The notes: generated by a model from the letters alone, not told the origin. Numbered from the stretch's first letter, positions 27,415-36,428 are shown. The stretch is 64,000 nucleotides of DNA from Hufsiella ginkgonis (GCF_009834915.1 NZ_WVHS01000005.1:310001-374000); one strand, 5' to 3'. Numbers and translations are program-made.

Positions 27415-28770
27415 CTATTCCTTCCCCGAAGCTTTATAAAACCCGATAGCGGCTAACTGCACCGGTTGCTTCGCTTTTAGCACGGTGAACCGCACCCGGG
27501 TGGTCTTTACCAACGGAAACCGCAGCAGCCGCTTATACCCGATGGTGGTAAACTGCTCGATCTTTTGCCAGGCGGCACCGTCCCAATATTCGAGCAGCGC
27601 CTCTTCATTGCGCTGCCCATCGGCGATATTTTCTTGGAACATGGCCCTGTCAAAAGAAACCGGCTGCTTAAAATCGATGGTAATGGGTTCTTTATCGTTT
27701 AGCGTTACATAGGTGCCGAGCTGTTCGTCCACCAGTTTCTTATCGGCTTTGCCGGAAGCGAGGTTCAGCTTAAACGTTTCGTCCAGGATGTTCCTGAAAT
27801 CGACCAGGCTCTTTACATCCTGCGCGCCGAGCAGCCCTTTGGGATTGGGCGGAATGTTTAGCAAAAGCAGGCTGTTGCGCCCCACCGACCTATAATAAAG
27901 GTCTGCCAGCGCCTGTCCTGTTCTTACGGTCGAATCTTCCTTTGCGTGGTAGAACCAGCCTTTGCGGATAGATACATCCGCCTCTGCGGCCACCCAGTCA
28001 GTACCATTGGGGTCGCCTTCATTCAGGTATTTTTCCTGGCCGGCTTTGCCGATGCCCACGGAGGAGGCGTTGATGGTCGACCAGCAGGTAAGCCCGGCAA
28101 ATCCCTTTTCATTACCTACCCAACGCACGTCGGGGCCGGCGTCAGAAAACAGTACCGCCTTTGGCTGCAGCTCCCGCACCATTTGCCAGTAGCCTTTAAA
28201 GTCGTATTCCATGTCTTTGGCGTCCTTGCCTTTTGCACCGTCGAACCACACTTCGTACACCTCGCCATAGTTGGTAAGTAGCTCGCGCAGCTGGTTCTTG
28301 TAATAGGCGTTGTAAGCAGCGGTGCCATAACTGGGCTCGTGGCGGTCCCAGGGCGACAGGTAGAAGCCGAACTTTACGCCATATTCACGGCAGGCGTCGG
28401 CTATTTCGCGTACCACATCGCCTTTGCCGTTCTTCCACGGACTACTTTTTACGGAGTGCGACGTGTATTTAGAAGGCCATAAACAAAAACCGTCGTGGTG
28501 TTTGGCTGTGATGATCACCTGCCTGAAGCCTGTTTCTTTCAGGATCCTGACGATCTTTTTGGCATCGAAATCCACCGGGTTAAAAATCGACGGGCTTTCG
28601 GTACCATCGCCCCATTCTTTATCGGTAAAGGTGTTCACGGTGAAGTGAAGGAACGCGGTGGTCTCCATCTGCTGCCATTCCAGCTGGCGCGGAGCGGGTT
28701 TTGGCAGGGGTTGGGCCGCGCACGTATAAAAGCTTACCGCTAAAAGTAAAAGGCTGAGCTGTTTCTTCAT
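27415..28770 (-). CDS. GH29 alpha-L-fucosidase
   Basis: 451 residues, exported (signal ends near Y-T-C-A-A-Q; C17 could also make it a lipoprotein). GH29 signatures: F-L-H-F-T-V-N-T-F-T near 41, I-I-T-A-K-H-H-D-G-F-C-L-W-P near 95, F-G-F-Y-L-S-P-W-D, and the nucleophile Asp in E-V-W-F-D-G-A near 187. The C-terminal 120 residues form a beta-sandwich (F5/8-type-like). The retained C-terminal domain and T-N-Y-G-E-V-Y-E-V-W motif fit the alpha-1,3/1,4-fucosidase (B) subfamily, an inference. First gene of an operon running to the CHRD gene (18706). Confidence 0.9.
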   Translation of the reverse strand: MKKQLSLLLLAVSFYTCAAQPLPKPAPRQLEWQQMETTAFLHFTVNTFTDKEWGDGTESPSIFNPVDFDAKKIVRILKETGFRQVIITAKHHDGFCLWPSKYTSHSVKSSPWKNGKGDVVREIADACREYGVKFGFYLSPWDRHEPSYGTAAYNAYYKNQLRELLTNYGEVYEVWFDGAKGKDAKDMEYDFKGYWQMVRELQPKAVLFSDAGPDVRWVGNEKGFAGLTCWSTINASSVGIGKAGQEKYLNEGDPNGTDWVAAEADVSIRKGWFYHAKEDSTVRTGQALADLYYRSVGRNSLLLLNIPPNPKGLLGAQDVKSLVDFRNILDETFKLNLASGKADKKLVDEQLGTYVTLNDKEPITIDFKQPVSFDRAMFQENIADGQRNEEALLEYWDGAAWQKIEQFTTIGYKRLLRFPLVKTTRVRFTVLKAKQPVQLAAIGFYKASGKE

Positions 28771-28796
28771 TGTTTAGTTATTAGTCCGGCATTGTT

Positions 28797-28915
28797 AAAT
28801 TGCCGAAGCGGTCTTTTACCGCCGGGCAGCCAGATTCGCGGGAACTTGCCGCCGGCGTGACCCTCTTCCGGGAGCGTTTCACCGGGCAGGCCGGCGGTCG
28901 GGCAACCGTCCCCAT
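28797..28915 (-). other. GC-rich structured leader upstream of GH29
   Basis: The stretch between the upstream terminator and GH29 is unusually GC-rich for an intergenic region. In the minus-strand sense it can form an 8-bp stem CCGCCGGC/GCCGGCGG enclosing a GTGA/TCAC plus CCC/GGG helix, and then GCGGT-AAAAG-ACCGC. It could be a leader RNA of the GH29 operon. No known riboswitch consensus was recognised. Confidence 0.35.
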
Positions 28916-28924
28916 AAAAAAAGA

Positions 28925-28953
28925 ACACATCAGCCCCGGCTGGACTGATGTGT
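28925..28953 (-). terminator. Rho-independent terminator after the MFS transporter
   Basis: A perfect 9-bp stem (ACACATCAG, 28925-28933, with CTGATGTGT, 28945-28953). On the minus strand it is followed by TCTTTTTTT (the A-run at 28917-28924). It closes the 28-kb SusCD/oxidoreductase run. Confidence 0.85.
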
Positions 28954-28995
28954 ATTTGCCGTTTCAGGCAGTAGCTGATCCACAACCGGTTAATA

Positions 28996-30273
28996 TTATG
29001 CGTGGGTGAGCTTTTCAGGTTTCCTCGACCGCATGAAAAATACCAATCCCGCAAAGGCGATGATCAGGATAATGGGCAGTGTAAGTGTAAAGTTCAGTAC
29101 TTCCGGGCCGGCCAGGGTATTTGCAGAAGCTAATGCATTGGCTTGTTCCGTACCTGGAGCGGCTGCCTGGTATTCTGCCAGTGAAGCACCCGCAGGCAGG
29201 TGTTTTAAGATCAATTCGTCATAACGGCTACCCATAAAAATGGTGTACAGCGACACGGCAAACATGCCGGCCCCACCCATCAGGTTGATGCCTAATGCAC
29301 CCGATTTAGGAATATTGGTTGCCACGAAGCCAAGCATAGTTGGCCAGAAGTAACATACGCCGATACCAAACACCAGGGCGCCGATATAGAGCATACTGCC
29401 TGTTGAATGCCCCAGCAGGTACAACCCGAGAGCGGCGAAAACCGCCGAAAAAAGCAGTACCCCCTGCGGCGCAAGCCGGTGAACTACCGGTCCGGCAAAT
29501 GCCCGCCCCACCACCATGATACCGGTAGTAAGCGTTAACAGTATTACTGCGTTCGAGATCACGTTCGAAAGCAGCAACCCGATCCATTGCCCGGTAAACA
29601 GCTCGGTAATGGCGGTAAGGAACATGCAAACAAACATAAAAATGAACAATGGCGAAACCACCGCTTTATACATATCGCCGGTTGAAACACCGGAAGCCAC
29701 ACGCTCCGTAACCGGGAACTCGAGTTTAGAGAACAGGTAACCGTAAATAAGGGTAGGGATCAGCATCAGGCCCACCTGCACTTGCCACATATCTCCATAG
29801 CCGATTTCGTTAAACAGCATCACCACGAGTGTACCGATCACGATACCCCCGGGGAACCATAGGTGGAAATAGTTAAGACGGGTGGTTTTATCATTTGGAT
29901 ATAGCGACGCGACCAGCGGGTTACAGGCCGCTTCCACCGTACCGTTGGCAATACCAACCAGCAAGGTAGAGAAGAAGAGGGTCCAGTAACCGGTGGCGAA
30001 GATGGTCAATGCAATGCCAAGTAAATGGAAAACGAACGCCATTACCAATAAGCGCTTCATCCCGATGATGTCGACGATGAAACCGCCGATAACCACGGCC
30101 AGGGGGAATCCCCAGAACGCCGTTGCGGTGATGGTGCTTAACTCTGAGGCATTTAGCTGGAACTCTGCCCCCAGCCGGCCCATTATACCGGCACGGATCC
30201 CGAAGGAAAGAGAAGTAACTAATAACGCCAGGCAACTCGCCCAGAAAAGCTTAGAAGTTTGAATGTTAGGCAT
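28996..30273 (-). CDS. MFS sugar transporter, FucP-like
   Basis: 425 residues, about 12 transmembrane segments, inner membrane. N-terminal half: S-F-G-I-R-A-G-I-M-G-R-L-G near 25, G-G-F-I-V-D-I-I-G-M-K-R-L near 63 (the MFS loop 2-3 motif region) and G-I-A-N-G-T-V-E-A-A-C-N-P-L near 106, which resembles the fucose:H+ symporter group. A long periplasmic loop near the C-terminus (about 345-385) is rich in Ala. It is the last gene of the large run, 78 bp after the second PVC dehydrogenase in map position but upstream of it in no sense: it lies before that gene on the minus strand, with its start at 30273. An AT-rich element shared with two other promoters sits at 30299-30320. A fucosidase operon follows, so fucose is one possible substrate. 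Confidence 0.8.
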   Translation of the reverse strand: MPNIQTSKLFWASCLALLVTSLSFGIRAGIMGRLGAEFQLNASELSTITATAFWGFPLAVVIGGFIVDIIGMKRLLVMAFVFHLLGIALTIFATGYWTLFFSTLLVGIANGTVEAACNPLVASLYPNDKTTRLNYFHLWFPGGIVIGTLVVMLFNEIGYGDMWQVQVGLMLIPTLIYGYLFSKLEFPVTERVASGVSTGDMYKAVVSPLFIFMFVCMFLTAITELFTGQWIGLLLSNVISNAVILLTLTTGIMVVGRAFAGPVVHRLAPQGVLLFSAVFAALGLYLLGHSTGSMLYIGALVFGIGVCYFWPTMLGFVATNIPKSGALGINLMGGAGMFAVSLYTIFMGSRYDELILKHLPAGASLAEYQAAAPGTEQANALASANTLAGPEVLNFTLTLPIILIIAFAGLVFFMRSRKPEKLTHA

Positions 30274-30298
30274 AAGATTGGTTGAAATAAGTTGGGAA

Positions 30299-30320
30299 CA
30301 AGATATTAATATTTACGTAA
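30299..30320. promoter_or_regulatory. AT-rich shared upstream element, copy 3
   Basis: Matches the element at 59352-59373 in 19 of 22 positions, with a palindromic ATATTAATAT core, 26 bp upstream of the MFS start codon. See also 56935-56960. Confidence 0.45.
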
Positions 30321-30350
30321 GTAGCAAAGTAACGTTATACGTAAAACCGC

Positions 30351-32570
30351 CTACTTCTTAATCGCGTCCAGCTCCGCCATCGTCCAGGGAGTTGTTCTGC
30401 TTGCGGTGGCGTCGCGCACCTTTTTTACATCGGCCGGTTTTACGGTAGGTGCTTTATTGCCCATGTCGTTGCGTACGTAGCTGAGTACGGAGGCAATATA
30501 TTCATCGTCGTTACCACCCAATGCCGGCATAATGCTGGGGTACGTTTTTCCGTTCACCGGGCCGGTAAGGCCGTGAAGCACAATGCGGAGCAGTTTCTCC
30601 GGGTCGCCGTTAACGTCTTTCGAACCGGCCAGCGGCGGGGCCGGCATGTCTTTTCCGCCAATGGCGATGCCCTTGCCGTCTTCGCCGTGGCAGCTCGCAC
30701 ACAGCGATTTAAAGATCACCGCGCCGTTCGCTACCAGTTTGCGGTCGGTCTCCGCCATCAGGCGTGCATTTCTTTCGGCGAGCTCTTTGGCCGCAATACC
30801 GTCGGTATATTTTTTCTGCGATTCTACCAGCAACTGGTTGGTTGGATTGGCGGCCAGCAGGTCTTTAATGATCTTCCGGGCTTTTTCCGACTTGCTGAAA
30901 CGCATGGTAAGTAATAGCTGGAAACGGACATCGGGACTTGGATCATCCTTCAGGGGCTCCAGCAGGCCGATCAGTCCTTCGTCGCCTTTGCGTACCGGCT
31001 CATCGCAGATCCATACCGCAGTTTTGCGCACCTGTGAATCGGCGTCTTTCAAACCGGCGGTGAGCGTTTCGCGGTCGAGCGCATTAAGACCGTTTAGTGT
31101 CCACAGCGCATGGATGCGGGCAAGATGGTTGGGGGAGGTCATGGCCATCGTTTTCAGTGCGGGAGCCACCGATTTGTCGGCGCGTACCACCATTAGTTTC
31201 TGTGCGGTTTCGCGCCACCAGGCATTGGCGTGGGTTAAATAGGGAACCAGCTGGGCGGTAGGAAGGCTCAGCATCCGCGGAACGGTTTTGTCGCGTTTCA
31301 TACCATCGTATACCACGCGGTAAATACGGCCGCGACCGATATTCTTGTCGAGGTTCCTGGCGGTGATCTGCGGACGCAGGTAACTTCCCACTTTGGTCCA
31401 GGCGCTTTCCTGGATAATGCCGCGGTACATATCCAGCAGGTACAGGCAACCATCAGGGCCGGTAGCGCTGTTCACCGGGCGGAAGTTCATGTCTGACGAG
31501 GCGATGAATTCTTCCTTGTTATACGCATTTACTAACGTGATCTTGCCATTGGTATTGATCACCTTCGCACGGCGGATGAGGCGGCCTACAGGTTCACAGA
31601 TAATGAGATCGCCTTTGAGATCTGCCGGGAGCGTGTTCCCGCGATAAACCGACTGGCCGGTACAGGCGGTAAAATGATTGAGCGTACTATCCGGACGAAG
31701 ACGGCCCTTGCCTCCCTGCACGTCGGGCGTAGAGATGATGGGCCAAACTGCCTGGAACTCCTGGTCGAACTGGTCCTTAAAATCCAGGCGGCCGTAACCG
31801 GGGTTCTGCTGGAAATTAAGCGCGGGCGTTTCCGCACCTGCGGCTGAGAAATACAGGCGGCCGTAATCGTCGTTTGCCAATCCCCATTGCCCTCCGGGAC
31901 CTTCATGCAGAAACTCCGATTTGATCATGCCATTTTCGTACGCGTAACGCATATTTTCCACTGTCACGTACATCTTGTTATCGAGGTTCCAAACCAGGCC
32001 GCTTTTCTGGTGCTCGAGGTTTCCCTTGCTGATCACGTCGTTGCGGTACACCATTTTTTTCTCATCGGCTACGCCATCGCCGTTGGTGTCGCGGTAACTG
32101 AATATGTGGTTCGAGTTGGTTTCGTTCACCAGCAGGCGATCGTCGAGTGCGAGGATCATGCGCGGCAGCACCAGGCTATCGATAAATACGATGGCTTTAT
32201 CCATTTTCCCATCGCCATTGGTGTCTTCCAGGCGCTTCACCGTGCAAATGGGGTTCATTTCGCCCGTCCCGTCTGCGTCCTGCATGTAGGTATTCATTTC
32301 TGCCACGAACATCCGGCCGTTGCCATCCCAAACCATGGCTACCGGTTCGTGGATCATGGGTTCTGCGGCCACCAACTGCAGGTGATAGCCTTTTTGGAGG
32401 TGTATGGTTTTCATACTTTCCTCCGGGGAAAGGTAGGCCGGAGACGGGTTAAGATCGACGATGATCTTGCCTGCCGCATCGCGCTTAAGCGCCGTTTGCG
32501 CTACTTTACAGGCATAAACCGCCAGGGATAGGCATAGGAGACCCATTACCCGTTTCATGTTCCTTTTCAT
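30351..32570 (-). CDS. PVC-type heme-binding dehydrogenase lipoprotein (second copy)
   Basis: 739 residues. Lipoprotein signal L-A-V-Y-A-C with the cysteine near 21. Residues about 50-420 form the beta-propeller of the putative membrane-bound dehydrogenase family (H-E-P-V-A-M-V-W-D near 76, E-H-Q-K-S-G-L-V-W-N, G-P-D-G-C-L-Y-L-L-D-M-Y-R-G near 371). About 440-600 is a HEAT-like helical repeat array, and about 625-739 a cytochrome c domain with heme motif C-A-S-C-H-G and a distal Met in Y-P-S-I-M-P. Such proteins are thought to oxidise sugars or alcohols in the periplasm and pass electrons to the attached heme, but substrates are largely unknown. It follows ThuA by 20 bp. Confidence 0.85.
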   Translation of the reverse strand: MKRNMKRVMGLLCLSLAVYACKVAQTALKRDAAGKIIVDLNPSPAYLSPEESMKTIHLQKGYHLQLVAAEPMIHEPVAMVWDGNGRMFVAEMNTYMQDADGTGEMNPICTVKRLEDTNGDGKMDKAIVFIDSLVLPRMILALDDRLLVNETNSNHIFSYRDTNGDGVADEKKMVYRNDVISKGNLEHQKSGLVWNLDNKMYVTVENMRYAYENGMIKSEFLHEGPGGQWGLANDDYGRLYFSAAGAETPALNFQQNPGYGRLDFKDQFDQEFQAVWPIISTPDVQGGKGRLRPDSTLNHFTACTGQSVYRGNTLPADLKGDLIICEPVGRLIRRAKVINTNGKITLVNAYNKEEFIASSDMNFRPVNSATGPDGCLYLLDMYRGIIQESAWTKVGSYLRPQITARNLDKNIGRGRIYRVVYDGMKRDKTVPRMLSLPTAQLVPYLTHANAWWRETAQKLMVVRADKSVAPALKTMAMTSPNHLARIHALWTLNGLNALDRETLTAGLKDADSQVRKTAVWICDEPVRKGDEGLIGLLEPLKDDPSPDVRFQLLLTMRFSKSEKARKIIKDLLAANPTNQLLVESQKKYTDGIAAKELAERNARLMAETDRKLVANGAVIFKSLCASCHGEDGKGIAIGGKDMPAPPLAGSKDVNGDPEKLLRIVLHGLTGPVNGKTYPSIMPALGGNDDEYIASVLSYVRNDMGNKAPTVKPADVKKVRDATASRTTPWTMAELDAIKK

Positions 32571-32590
32571 TATATGTGATTTAAATTAGT

Positions 32591-33349
32591 CTATTTCTTT
32601 TTTCCGAGGGCGTATTTAATTCCGCCAAGAAGGTGCTGCAGGTATAAGGGCTCGGCAAAGGATTCGTCGGTATGGCCAAGCTCGGTGTAAAAGGCACGAC
32701 CGCCATCGTATTCGTGGTACCAGGCCATGGGGTGGTTACCCATTTTGTCCTTACCGGCATCGTAGGTAGTTTCGTCGATGGCAAGCACCACGTGCAGGTC
32801 TTTGGCCATCCATTTGTAGTTGTACCATTCGTCTTTGCGCTTCCATTCTGCGGGAAGGTGTTTGGTAGAGATGTGCTTGCCGTCCACCACTTTAATGGTA
32901 GCCATCTGCTGCGCAGGATGCGAGGCGAAGTACCCGCCCACCAGGTTGCCGTACCACTGCCATTTGTATTCGCAGTCGGTAGCCGCGTGTACGCCCACAA
33001 AGTTGCCGCCGCTGCGGATGTAGTTTTCGAACGCAGCCTGTTGTTCGTCGTTCAGGATATCGCCGGTAGTGCTCAAAAAGATCACCGCTTTATATTGTTT
33101 CAGGTTGCCGGTATTGATGTTCTTCGCGTCGGTGGTGGTATCTACCTCAAACTTGTTCTCAGCGCCCAGCTTCCGGATCGCTATCACCCCGGGCTTAATG
33201 GAATTGTGGTGGAAGCCGGCTGTCTTACAGAAGACGAGCACTTTCGGGTTCTTCCTGGCAAACCCGGTACCGGCGGTAAAAACAACGATAACCGCAACGG
33301 CCAGCAGCCAATGCAATCGTTTGCACAAATTGGGTGTAAGAAGCTTCAT
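32591..33349 (-). CDS. ThuA-domain protein, exported
   Basis: 252 residues with a signal peptide (A-V-I-V-V-F-T-A-G-T-G-F-A, about 30). The ThuA (trehalose utilisation) fold, related to class I glutamine amidotransferases, shows K-V-L-V-F-C-K-T-A-G-F-H-H-N-S, Y-K-A-V-I-F-L-S-T-T-G-D, G-G-N-F-V-G-V-H-A-A-T-D and the C-terminal G-R-A-F-Y-T-E-L-G-H-T. The amidotransferase Cys position reads V-H-A-A, so no glutaminase activity is expected. ThuA proteins work with sugar 3-dehydrogenases on keto-disaccharides. It lies between a c-type cytochrome gene and a PVC dehydrogenase gene, which fits periplasmic ketosugar handling. Confidence 0.9.
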   Translation of the reverse strand: MKLLTPNLCKRLHWLLAVAVIVVFTAGTGFARKNPKVLVFCKTAGFHHNSIKPGVIAIRKLGAENKFEVDTTTDAKNINTGNLKQYKAVIFLSTTGDILNDEQQAAFENYIRSGGNFVGVHAATDCEYKWQWYGNLVGGYFASHPAQQMATIKVVDGKHISTKHLPAEWKRKDEWYNYKWMAKDLHVVLAIDETTYDAGKDKMGNHPMAWYHEYDGGRAFYTELGHTDESFAEPLYLQHLLGGIKYALGKKK

Positions 33350-33403
33350 GGTTTATTTAGGGGTTATGTTGGTTATGTTAAAGGAACGATTCCGTTACCG
33401 GAC

Positions 33404-33475
33404 GTTTGACGTTATACGTTTCTATCCCGCGGTTAATGCGGGCGCAGCCAGGCTACCATAGGTATAACGTCAAAC
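33404..33475 (-). repeat. Perfect 14-bp inverted repeat between cytochrome c and ThuA genes
   Basis: GTTTGACGTTATAC (33404-33417) and its exact inverse complement (33462-33475) flank a 44-bp spacer that itself contains CCCGC-GGTTAAT-GCGGG. It begins 10 nt after the cytochrome stop codon. No U-tract follows, so it is more likely an mRNA-processing or attenuating structure than a terminator. Confidence 0.7.
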
Positions 33476-33484
33476 AATCCGCGG

Positions 33485-33880
33485 CTACTTCAGCGACAAA
33501 ATATACTTCACCATCTTGGTAGCGTCGGCCTGCGTGATCTGTGGGTGAGCAGCCATAGGGATCTGGCCCCATACGCCGCTTCCGCCGGCAAGGATCTTTT
33601 TAGCAAGTATGGTGTAGTTGGCGGCGGTAGCAGGATATTTCTTTGCTACATCTTTATAAGCCGGTCCTACAAGTTTCACATCCACTTTATGGCACGCGAA
33701 GCAGTCTGATTTCATCATCAGGGCTTCACCTTCTTTAATATCTGCTGCGGTGGCTGCCTGGGTTGCAGGCTTCTTTACAGGTATTACTTTCTTTTTAGGA
33801 GTTTGCGCAAAGCTTCCGGCCACGGGAATAGTAATTAAGGCGATCATTACGGCGCGGAGGATCAGAATTCTCTTCATCAA
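33485..33880 (-). CDS. Small c-type cytochrome, exported
   Basis: 131 residues. Signal peptide ends near A-G-S-F-A-Q (about 26). A lysine/proline/alanine-rich linker follows, then a single class I cytochrome c domain with heme motif C-F-A-C-H-K near 61 and a methionine in I-P-M-A-A-H-P near 108 as probable sixth ligand. It should shuttle electrons in the periplasm. Placed between the two PVC dehydrogenases, it is their likely electron acceptor (inference). The 184-bp gap upstream makes it the possible first gene of a sub-operon with ThuA and the second dehydrogenase. The first two codons are both ATG. Confidence 0.92.
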   Translation of the reverse strand: MMKRILILRAVMIALITIPVAGSFAQTPKKKVIPVKKPATQAATAADIKEGEALMMKSDCFACHKVDVKLVGPAYKDVAKKYPATAANYTILAKKILAGGSGVWGQIPMAAHPQITQADATKMVKYILSLK

Positions 33881-33890
33881 TGTTAGTTTT

Positions 33891-33908
33891 ATACTTTTTG
33901 AAAAGTAT
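33891..33908. promoter_or_regulatory. Palindrome upstream of the cytochrome c gene
   Basis: ATACTTTTTGAAAAGTAT is an 8+8 perfect palindrome with a TG centre, 11 bp before the cytochrome start. It may be an operator or part of a promoter; on the minus strand it contains TACTTTTC, one base from TAnnTTTG. The surrounding 33881-34064 gap is AT-rich and has no other feature. Confidence 0.4.
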
Positions 33909-34064
33909 GTGTGTTTATAATTTCGTTGTGAATCTAGATTTAAAATCTTAAAAATAACTTAATAAATCATTAATTCAATATGAGGCCTGTTGTAACAATT
34001 TAGTTTACCAATTGAAAAAGCACTGACAGTCAATAAGTTAACGATTTCGTAAAAATATTATTCT

Positions 34065-36428
34065 TTATTGATTAGTAAGCTCTTTCATGGTGAACGCCTT
34101 TTCCCGGCCTTTCAGCCTGGTGCGGGCGTCGGCTACATCTTTGGCGGTTATGCGGCTGGCATTGTTCTGCCACGATCGGCGGATATAGCTCAGCAGCTGT
34201 GCGATGTCCTGGTCCGAAAACTCTTTATTGTTGCCAATCCCGGGCATATCCGCCGTGATCTCGGGCGCCTGGTACAGGTGGCTGTTTACCATAACAGGGC
34301 CGGTTAACCCGAACAATACGATGGAGAGCAGCTTATCTTTATCGCCATTCACCCATTCTGATTTGTTCAGCGGCGGAGCCAGCGACTTAATTCCGTTCGC
34401 ATCGGCCCCATGACAGGTCTGGCAGGTCGAGCTAAAGATCGCCGCCCCGCGGGGGAACTCCTTTTGCAGCAATACCGGGTCGTGGTTACGCCTGGCGTTT
34501 TCGATGCTGCGCATCAGGCGGCCCAGGTGTGCATAAAAGATACCCGTGGTATCGGGCACCACCCTGGTCATCTCCCGGCGAAAGGCTGCTTCCCTGTCCT
34601 GTAAATTACTGATCACGGCATCGGCCACGAACCCGTTTGCGGGATAGCTTTTCACGAGGGTCTGCAGCAGTTTATCTGCTGCAACTTGATTAAACGGCCT
34701 GATCGCGTTGCATGCAAAGGCAATATAGGGTGCGGTATTTACCTCCTTTTTAAGTTCCAGCTTTTGCAGCGCGGCGAGATACAGGGGCGCCGATATTTTA
34801 GTAACTACCGAAGGGATCACGCTCAATGCCTGCATTTGTACCGGCCATTCCGGCGAATTTAAGGCCGTCAGCACTTCCGCCGTACGGAGCGCGTGCAGCC
34901 CTTCCAGTGTCCACAACGCGTGCATTACCCTGAACTGGTTGTCGTTGCTTTTAAGCGCCTCGCGAAGTGCAGGTATAGCCAGGGGCGATTTGCCATCTAC
35001 CAGCATTTGCTGCGCGCGGTCGCGGACCCAGCCGTTGGCATCGCCCAGGAGCGCCACCAATTGCTTCGGATCTGCCGGCATCTGCCGCATGACTGCATTT
35101 TTTCCTTCGGGAACCACTTTATAGATACGTCCGCACGACAGCGGAACGGACAAATTTCGCTTTGCGATCTCTTTTTTAATATACGGGCTCAGGTAAGTTT
35201 TATGCTGGATGATACCGCGGTACATATCCACCACGTATAATGCGCCGTCGGGAGCGTCGTACAGGCTAACGGGGCGAAACCGTTCGTCCTTACTGGCTAT
35301 GAATTCCCGGCCATTATACGCTTGTGTTCCCTTAATGGTATAACCGTCGTTGGTTAGTATATTCCGCTTGATGAGGTTGGCAGACGGCTCGGCTACAAAG
35401 GTGTTCCATTCATAGGCGGGGCCGAATAAGCCGCCGCGGTAAACAAGCGGTCCGCAGGCAGCCGTAAAGTTCACCAGGCGAAGGCTGTCGTCGAGCACGC
35501 CGGGCAGGTAGCCACGGTTTACGCCGGTAGTTGGGCGCGCCGGGTACACCCGGTTATCGCGTACGACGTTTTCATCGAAGCCCTGCAGGTCGGTAAAGTT
35601 CTTGTTGCCCGAGCCCAGCCCGGGTGAGAAGTAGTCGCCGCGCAAATTCGTCGAGTTATCGTTCGAATAGAGCCGCCCGTAATTATCCTGCGAAATACCC
35701 CATTGGCCGCGGAAGTGCGTACGCTCCATTACCCAGCGATCGCCGTATTTCCGGTACCGCTTGGTGGATTTAGCGTTATAGATCCAGTTATCGAGCGCGC
35801 GGTACAAGCCGTTCGGCTGATGCTCTACGTTACCTTCCTCGGTATAGAGCGGATCTACCAGCACGCGTTTACCGGCTTTATCGCCGTTAAGCGGGTAATA
35901 CCATAAATAAGGCGGCTCCGCCACCAGCACGCCTTTCCCTATGAGACAGATCGCCCTTGGCAAACGCAGCGAATCGATCACCACTTTACGCTTGTCGGCT
36001 ACCCCGTCCTTATCGGCATCTTCGAGGATCACCACTTTGCCGCTCGGCTGATCTTCGCCGGTGCCGAGGGTATCGGGCATGTAACCCGTCATTTCGATCA
36101 CCCACATGCGGCTGCTGGCATCGAACGTCATGGCTACCGGGGTGCTCACAATGGGTTCCGACGCCACCAGCTTCACTTCGAAGCCTGGTTCTATTTTAAT
36201 TTTAGCCATACTTTCCGCGGGGGTAAGTACGGCGGCGCTGCCGACATCCACCGTATCGGCATATTTAACCGGTTTGGCAGCCGCTGCGGCCTGCGCTACC
36301 GGAACAACAGCCGGCGTTGCGGGCGCCGCGACCGTGGCGGCAGGTTTCACTGTGTGACATTGGTGCAGCGTAAAAATGGTAAGGCCCGTAGCTGCATACA
36401 CCAGGCTCTTTTTGGATAACAATTTCAT
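34065..36428 (-). CDS. PVC-type heme-binding dehydrogenase lipoprotein (first copy)
   Basis: 787 residues. The signal region ends T-L-H-Q-C-H, a possible lipobox with Cys near 24, followed by an Ala/Pro/Val-rich linker (about 28-58). The same architecture as the second copy: propeller (about 75-430; S-T-P-V-A-M-T-F-D, E-H-Q-P-N-G-L-Y-R, A-P-D-G-A-L-Y-V-V-D-M-Y-R-G), HEAT-like helices (about 455-620), and a C-terminal cytochrome c domain with C-Q-T-C-H-G near 670 and a Met in A-D-M-P-G-I. Only moderately similar to the second copy, so an old duplication with possibly different substrates. Its ATG overlaps the stop of the MFS gene by four bases (ATGA, 36425-36428), indicating translational coupling. 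Confidence 0.85.
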   Translation of the reverse strand: MKLLSKKSLVYAATGLTIFTLHQCHTVKPAATVAAPATPAVVPVAQAAAAAKPVKYADTVDVGSAAVLTPAESMAKIKIEPGFEVKLVASEPIVSTPVAMTFDASSRMWVIEMTGYMPDTLGTGEDQPSGKVVILEDADKDGVADKRKVVIDSLRLPRAICLIGKGVLVAEPPYLWYYPLNGDKAGKRVLVDPLYTEEGNVEHQPNGLYRALDNWIYNAKSTKRYRKYGDRWVMERTHFRGQWGISQDNYGRLYSNDNSTNLRGDYFSPGLGSGNKNFTDLQGFDENVVRDNRVYPARPTTGVNRGYLPGVLDDSLRLVNFTAACGPLVYRGGLFGPAYEWNTFVAEPSANLIKRNILTNDGYTIKGTQAYNGREFIASKDERFRPVSLYDAPDGALYVVDMYRGIIQHKTYLSPYIKKEIAKRNLSVPLSCGRIYKVVPEGKNAVMRQMPADPKQLVALLGDANGWVRDRAQQMLVDGKSPLAIPALREALKSNDNQFRVMHALWTLEGLHALRTAEVLTALNSPEWPVQMQALSVIPSVVTKISAPLYLAALQKLELKKEVNTAPYIAFACNAIRPFNQVAADKLLQTLVKSYPANGFVADAVISNLQDREAAFRREMTRVVPDTTGIFYAHLGRLMRSIENARRNHDPVLLQKEFPRGAAIFSSTCQTCHGADANGIKSLAPPLNKSEWVNGDKDKLLSIVLFGLTGPVMVNSHLYQAPEITADMPGIGNNKEFSDQDIAQLLSYIRRSWQNNASRITAKDVADARTRLKGREKAFTMKELTNQ

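Noticed and set aside
28797-28915. Cobalamin, TPP, c-di-GMP or fluoride riboswitch in the GC-rich leader
   Set aside because: Checked for the well-known core motifs of these classes and did not find them; kept only as an unclassified structure.
28767-29054. 95-codon minus-strand ORF between the MFS and GH29 genes
   Set aside because: It runs through the MFS gene's 3' end, its terminator and the GC-rich leader, and has no start or motif that stands up.
33404-33475. Insertion-sequence ends
   Set aside because: The 14-bp inverted repeat encloses only 44 bp, with no transposase and no visible target duplication.
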